Source of the DNA: an uncultured Clostridia bacterium
Lineage (GTDB): Bacteria; Bacillota; Clostridia; Oscillospirales; Ruminococcaceae
Assembly: GCA_947176675.1 (NCBI GenBank)
Contig: CAMWRN010000118.1
Location: 1 to 7,290 of the forward strand
Direction of reading: 5' to 3'
Length of the DNA: 7,290 nt
A model generated the notes under the pieces. It was not told the origin of the DNA. It saw only the letters and a list, made by a program, of their open reading frames with translations, and ran no database searches. A program made the position numbers and the translations under genes. Shown one piece after another: positions 5,241 to 7,290 of this stretch; within the stretch, counting starts at the first letter, position 1; each line of letters opens with the position of its first letter.

Positions 5241-6200
5241 TTAATCAGTAACAGTATTTACGGGATTTCCGCCGATATACGCCCGAAGGTTTTCAACAAC
5301 AGTTTTCACAAGTCTCTCGCGGGTCTCCAGAGCCGCCCACGCCACATGGGGAGTGATAATACAGTTCTTCGCGCTTTGCAGCTTTCCCAGCGGACAGTCC
5401 GCTGACATCGGTTCTGTCTGAAGCACATCAAGAGCAGCGCCCGCTATCTTTCCCTCGTTAAGCGCGTCCGCAAGAGCCTGTTCGTCCACAACGTCCCCCC
5501 TGCTGGTGTTTATAACTATACAGGACGGTTTGCAGTACGCAAGATTTTCCCTGCCGATAAGTCCGCGCGTTTCGTCGGTAAGGGGACAATGTGCGGTGAT
5601 AACGTTCGACTCGGAGAAAAGCTCCTTTATCCCCACAAACCTGACAGAACTGTCCTGCTTTGCAGTACGTGTGTTTACGATAACGTTCATGCCGAACGCT
5701 CTGGCAATTCCCGCAACACGTCTGCCGATGGAGCCGTATCCGATTATGCCGAGAGTCTTTCCCTCAAGCTCACATGTGGGGAAAACAAAGTCCGAAAAGG
5801 TCTCCGACCTTATCCAACCGCCCTCTCGGACGAACTCGCCGTACTCCGCAGTTCTGCTGAAAAAGTTAAGTATGAACGAGAAAACCTGCTGCGCAACCGC
5901 TCCCGTTGAATATGCGGGAACGTTGCATACGGTTATTCCCAGCTCGCGGCAGGTTTTAAGGTCTATGTTATTGTACCCCGTTGCGCACAGTCCGATATAT
6001 TTGATATTGGGACACGCCCGCAAGATATCCTCGGTAAAAGGGGTCTTGTTGCAAAGTACAGCCTCCGCGTCACCAACGTTCTTCACGATCTTGTCAATTG
6101 GCGTAAGTCGGTACTCGGTAACATCACCTAAGCTGTACAACTCATCAAAGGAAACGTCTCCCCGTGAGACAGTTCCCGCTTCAAGTATCACTATTTTCAT
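5241..6200 (-). CDS. D-2-hydroxyacid dehydrogenase, glycerate dehydrogenase/hydroxypyruvate reductase-like (319 aa)
   Basis: This is a cytoplasmic oxidoreductase interconverting a 2-oxoacid and a D-2-hydroxyacid with NAD(P)H. Length and domain order fit the family: split substrate domain (1-100 and about 290-319), nucleotide domain in the middle with GYGSIG (154-159), and the catalytic triad R234 (in NTSRGDVVDE), E263 (LQTEP) and H285 (TPHVAWA). The phrase TPHVAWAALETRERL resembles glycerate dehydrogenases (HprA type), my best guess for the substrate, but phosphoglycerate or other 2-oxoacids cannot be excluded. The C-terminal ACT domain of many SerA proteins is absent. After beta-strand 2 the sequence is VIVNTRTAKQ, with an arginine where NAD-preferring members carry an acidic residue, hinting at NADP(H). 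The ATG at 6200 lies one base after the ABC ATPase stop, so translation is probably coupled; proB follows after 16 nt. Confidence 0.92.
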   Translation of the reverse strand: MKIVILEAGTVSRGDVSFDELYSLGDVTEYRLTPIDKIVKNVGDAEAVLCNKTPFTEDILRACPNIKYIGLCATGYNNIDLKTCRELGITVCNVPAYSTGAVAQQVFSFILNFFSRTAEYGEFVREGGWIRSETFSDFVFPTCELEGKTLGIIGYGSIGRRVAGIARAFGMNVIVNTRTAKQDSSVRFVGIKELFSESNVITAHCPLTDETRGLIGRENLAYCKPSCIVINTSRGDVVDEQALADALNEGKIAGAALDVLQTEPMSADCPLGKLQSAKNCIITPHVAWAALETRERLVKTVVENLRAYIGGNPVNTVTD

Positions 6201-6201
6201 A

Positions 6202-6975
6202 TCAGTTTCCGCTTTCTATACTTATTTCGTTGAATACTTTCAACAGATCATCAACCTTTGCGTTTTTCTTTTCCTCTCCCTTTATGTCCATAACGCAGCC
6301 GCCCTCGTGCATCATAACCAGCCGTGTGCCGTATTCAATGGCAAACCGCAGATTGTGGGTGACCATAAGGGTCGTAAGATTTTTCTCCTTTACTACCTTA
6401 TCGGTTATCTGCATAAGAGTTTCCGAGGACTTGGGGTCAAGAGCCGCCGTGTGCTCGTCAAGGACAAGCAGATCAATATCTGTCATGGAGGCGATAATAA
6501 GAGCCGCCGCCTGCCTTTGTCCGCCGCTGAGGTTTCCCACTGGAACGTTTAGTCTGTTCTCCAGACCCATTCCGCAGGTCTCCAACAGGCTTTTGTAATA
6601 GTCCACCCGCTTTTTGTTCACCCCCGCGCCAAGTCCGAAGGGCTTGTTTTTATTGTCCGCAAGAGCCATATTTTCCAGTATGGTAAGGTTTCCGCAGGTG
6701 CCGAGTCTGGGGTCCTGCAAAACACGTCCGATAGTTTTTGCCCGCTTGTGCTCGGGGAGCTTTGTGATGTCCTCGCCCTTAAAAATAATAGTGCCGCTGT
6801 CGGGCTTTATCGTACCGCAGGCAAGGTTCAGCAGGGTGGTCTTGCCGCTGCCGTTTGAGCCGATTACCGCCGCAAATTCCCCCTTTTCAAGCTTAAAGGA
6901 AAAATTGTCGAAAAGGGTAGTTTCGTCCACCGTTCCCGCGTTAAAAATTTTTGTGATATTGTTTAGTTCAAGCAT
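6202..6975 (-). CDS. ABC transporter ATP-binding protein, COG1101/TrpXYZ type (257 aa)
   Basis: This is the ATPase subunit of an importer, expected at the inner face of the membrane. It shows Walker A GSNGSGKT (39-46), Q-loop Q87 in VLQDPRLGT, signature LSGGQ (149-153), Walker B LLVLDE (169-174), D-loop TAALD and switch histidine H207. The features LDEHTAALDPKSSE, QDPRLGTCGNLTILENMAL and the GLGAGVNKKR insert match the COG1101 group, which usually works with a COG2984 binding protein and a COG4120 permease; studied members import tryptophan or tyrosine. The ATG at 6975 has an excellent GAAAGGAG site (6985-6992, 9 nt spacing). Neither partner gene is in the window: upstream is a broken hydrolase gene and downstream are a dehydrogenase and proB. 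The substrate is therefore unknown. No clear promoter is visible in the 71 nt upstream. Confidence 0.92.
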   Translation of the reverse strand: MLELNNITKIFNAGTVDETTLFDNFSFKLEKGEFAAVIGSNGSGKTTLLNLACGTIKPDSGTIIFKGEDITKLPEHKRAKTIGRVLQDPRLGTCGNLTILENMALADNKNKPFGLGAGVNKKRVDYYKSLLETCGMGLENRLNVPVGNLSGGQRQAAALIIASMTDIDLLVLDEHTAALDPKSSETLMQITDKVVKEKNLTTLMVTHNLRFAIEYGTRLVMMHEGGCVMDIKGEEKKNAKVDDLLKVFNEISIESGN

Positions 6976-7046
6976 TTTTATTTGCTCCTTTCAAGCGGTT
7001 TATGTATTTGTAAATCGTCCGAAAAATCAGAATTTTCACTCTTAAA

Positions 7047-7273
7047 CTATTTCTTAAAAAAATGGAAATCACAGCAATCACCGCCGTAACCAAGTGTCTT
7101 TGTTCGGCTAAATCCGATTTTATTCAAGCCCCCATAAGTTACATCGTCCACATCGCAAAACAGCCTGCATAACTCGGAACAGCCATGTTCAATACAGGCG
7201 CTCTGCCAAAGGCATTATGTAATGGTAATATCATAGAAGTTTATTCCGCATTTTTGAGTGCTTTCCTGCAAAT
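7047..7273 (-). pseudogene. 3' part of an L-2-amino-thiazoline-4-carboxylic acid hydrolase-like gene with an internal stop
   Basis: Reading by hand from 7271 towards 7050, one frame gives coding-like sequence. After INFYDITIT comes a TAA (7215-7217), then 55 open codons: CLWQSACIEHGCSEL (from 7214), LFCDVDDVTYGGLNKIGF and RTKTLGYGGDCCDFHFFKK, ending at TAG (7047-7049). The cysteine-rich layout, the C-x-D-x-D segment and the ending R-T-K-T-x4-G-x2-CDF-x-F match the C-terminus of the ATC_hydrolase family (Pfam PF14196), named after an enzyme that opens the thiazoline ring on a route to L-cysteine. The TAA falls where members commonly have K or R before the cysteine, one substitution from AAA. 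It is either a decaying gene or a sequence error near the window end. No start or N-terminal part is visible. The ABC ATPase begins 71 nt downstream. Confidence 0.7.
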
Positions 7274-7290
7274 CTGTCTCTTAAACACAA
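7274..7290 (+). other. Tn5/Nextera mosaic-end-like sequence at the window end
   Basis: The last 17 bases, CTGTCTCTTAAACACAA, match 15 of the first 17 positions of the mosaic end CTGTCTCTTATACACATCT, in the orientation expected for adapter read-through at the right end of a contig. If this is adapter, the genomic sequence ends at 7273 and the TAA at 7281-7283 in the hydrolase frame is artificial. A chance match or a true genomic sequence remains possible because of the two mismatches. Confidence 0.45.

Noticed and set aside
5506..6552. Long plus-strand open frame (348 codons)
   Set aside because: It lies antisense to the dehydrogenase and ABC ATPase genes, spans both, has no ribosome-binding site or protein-like motifs, and is a shadow of their codon bias.
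6976..7046. Promoter or terminator in the 71 nt before the ABC ATPase
   Set aside because: Only a weak GAAAAT/ATTTTC hairpin and poor -10-like sequences are seen; only the ribosome-binding site is convincing.

Overview
The window looks like chromosomal DNA of a Gram-positive anaerobe of the Clostridia. Gut Ruminococcus/Oscillospiraceae relatives are my best guess, from protein style only. The signs are strong AGGAG/AAAGGA ribosome-binding sites, consensus sigma-A promoters, an archaeal/Thermotoga-type AhcY, a PUA-less glutamate 5-kinase and a TrpXYZ-type ABC ATPase. There are no tRNA or rRNA genes, CRISPR arrays or complete mobile elements.

Almost everything is on the minus strand, so transcription mostly runs from right to left. 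At the right edge (7047-7273) is the 3' part of an L-2-amino-thiazoline-4-carboxylic acid hydrolase-like gene broken by one in-frame TAA. The last 17 bases (7274-7290) resemble a Tn5/Nextera mosaic end and may be an assembly artefact. Next come three tightly packed genes: an ABC ATPase (6202-6975), a D-2-hydroxyacid dehydrogenase (5241-6200, 1 nt gap) and proB (4436-5224, 16 nt gap). A 14-bp hairpin follows proB. A near-perfect promoter then starts a second unit: proA (3021-4268), a single-pass membrane protein of unknown function (2015-3007) and ybaK (1508-1978). ProB and ProA carry out the first two steps of proline synthesis from glutamate; proC is not in the window. YbaK clears misacylated Cys-tRNA(Pro), which is a loose thematic link to proline.

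The only plus-strand gene encodes an 81-residue protein of unknown function (1259-1504), which converges on ybaK with 3 nt between the stops. It has an excellent promoter (1104-1132) and a long 5' leader with two strong hairpins. Divergent from it is a small XRE/Cro-type regulator (779-1012), followed 34 nt later by ahcY, which runs off the left edge. The AT-rich gap between regulator and small gene holds two related CAC-N8-GTG dyads 33 bp apart, one inside the promoter spacer, so autoregulation or repression by the XRE protein is plausible.

Most genes are ordinary housekeeping genes. The parts worth a second look are the XRE/leader/81-aa module, the ABC ATPase with no permease or binding protein beside it, the broken hydrolase gene, and the uncharacterised membrane protein behind proA.
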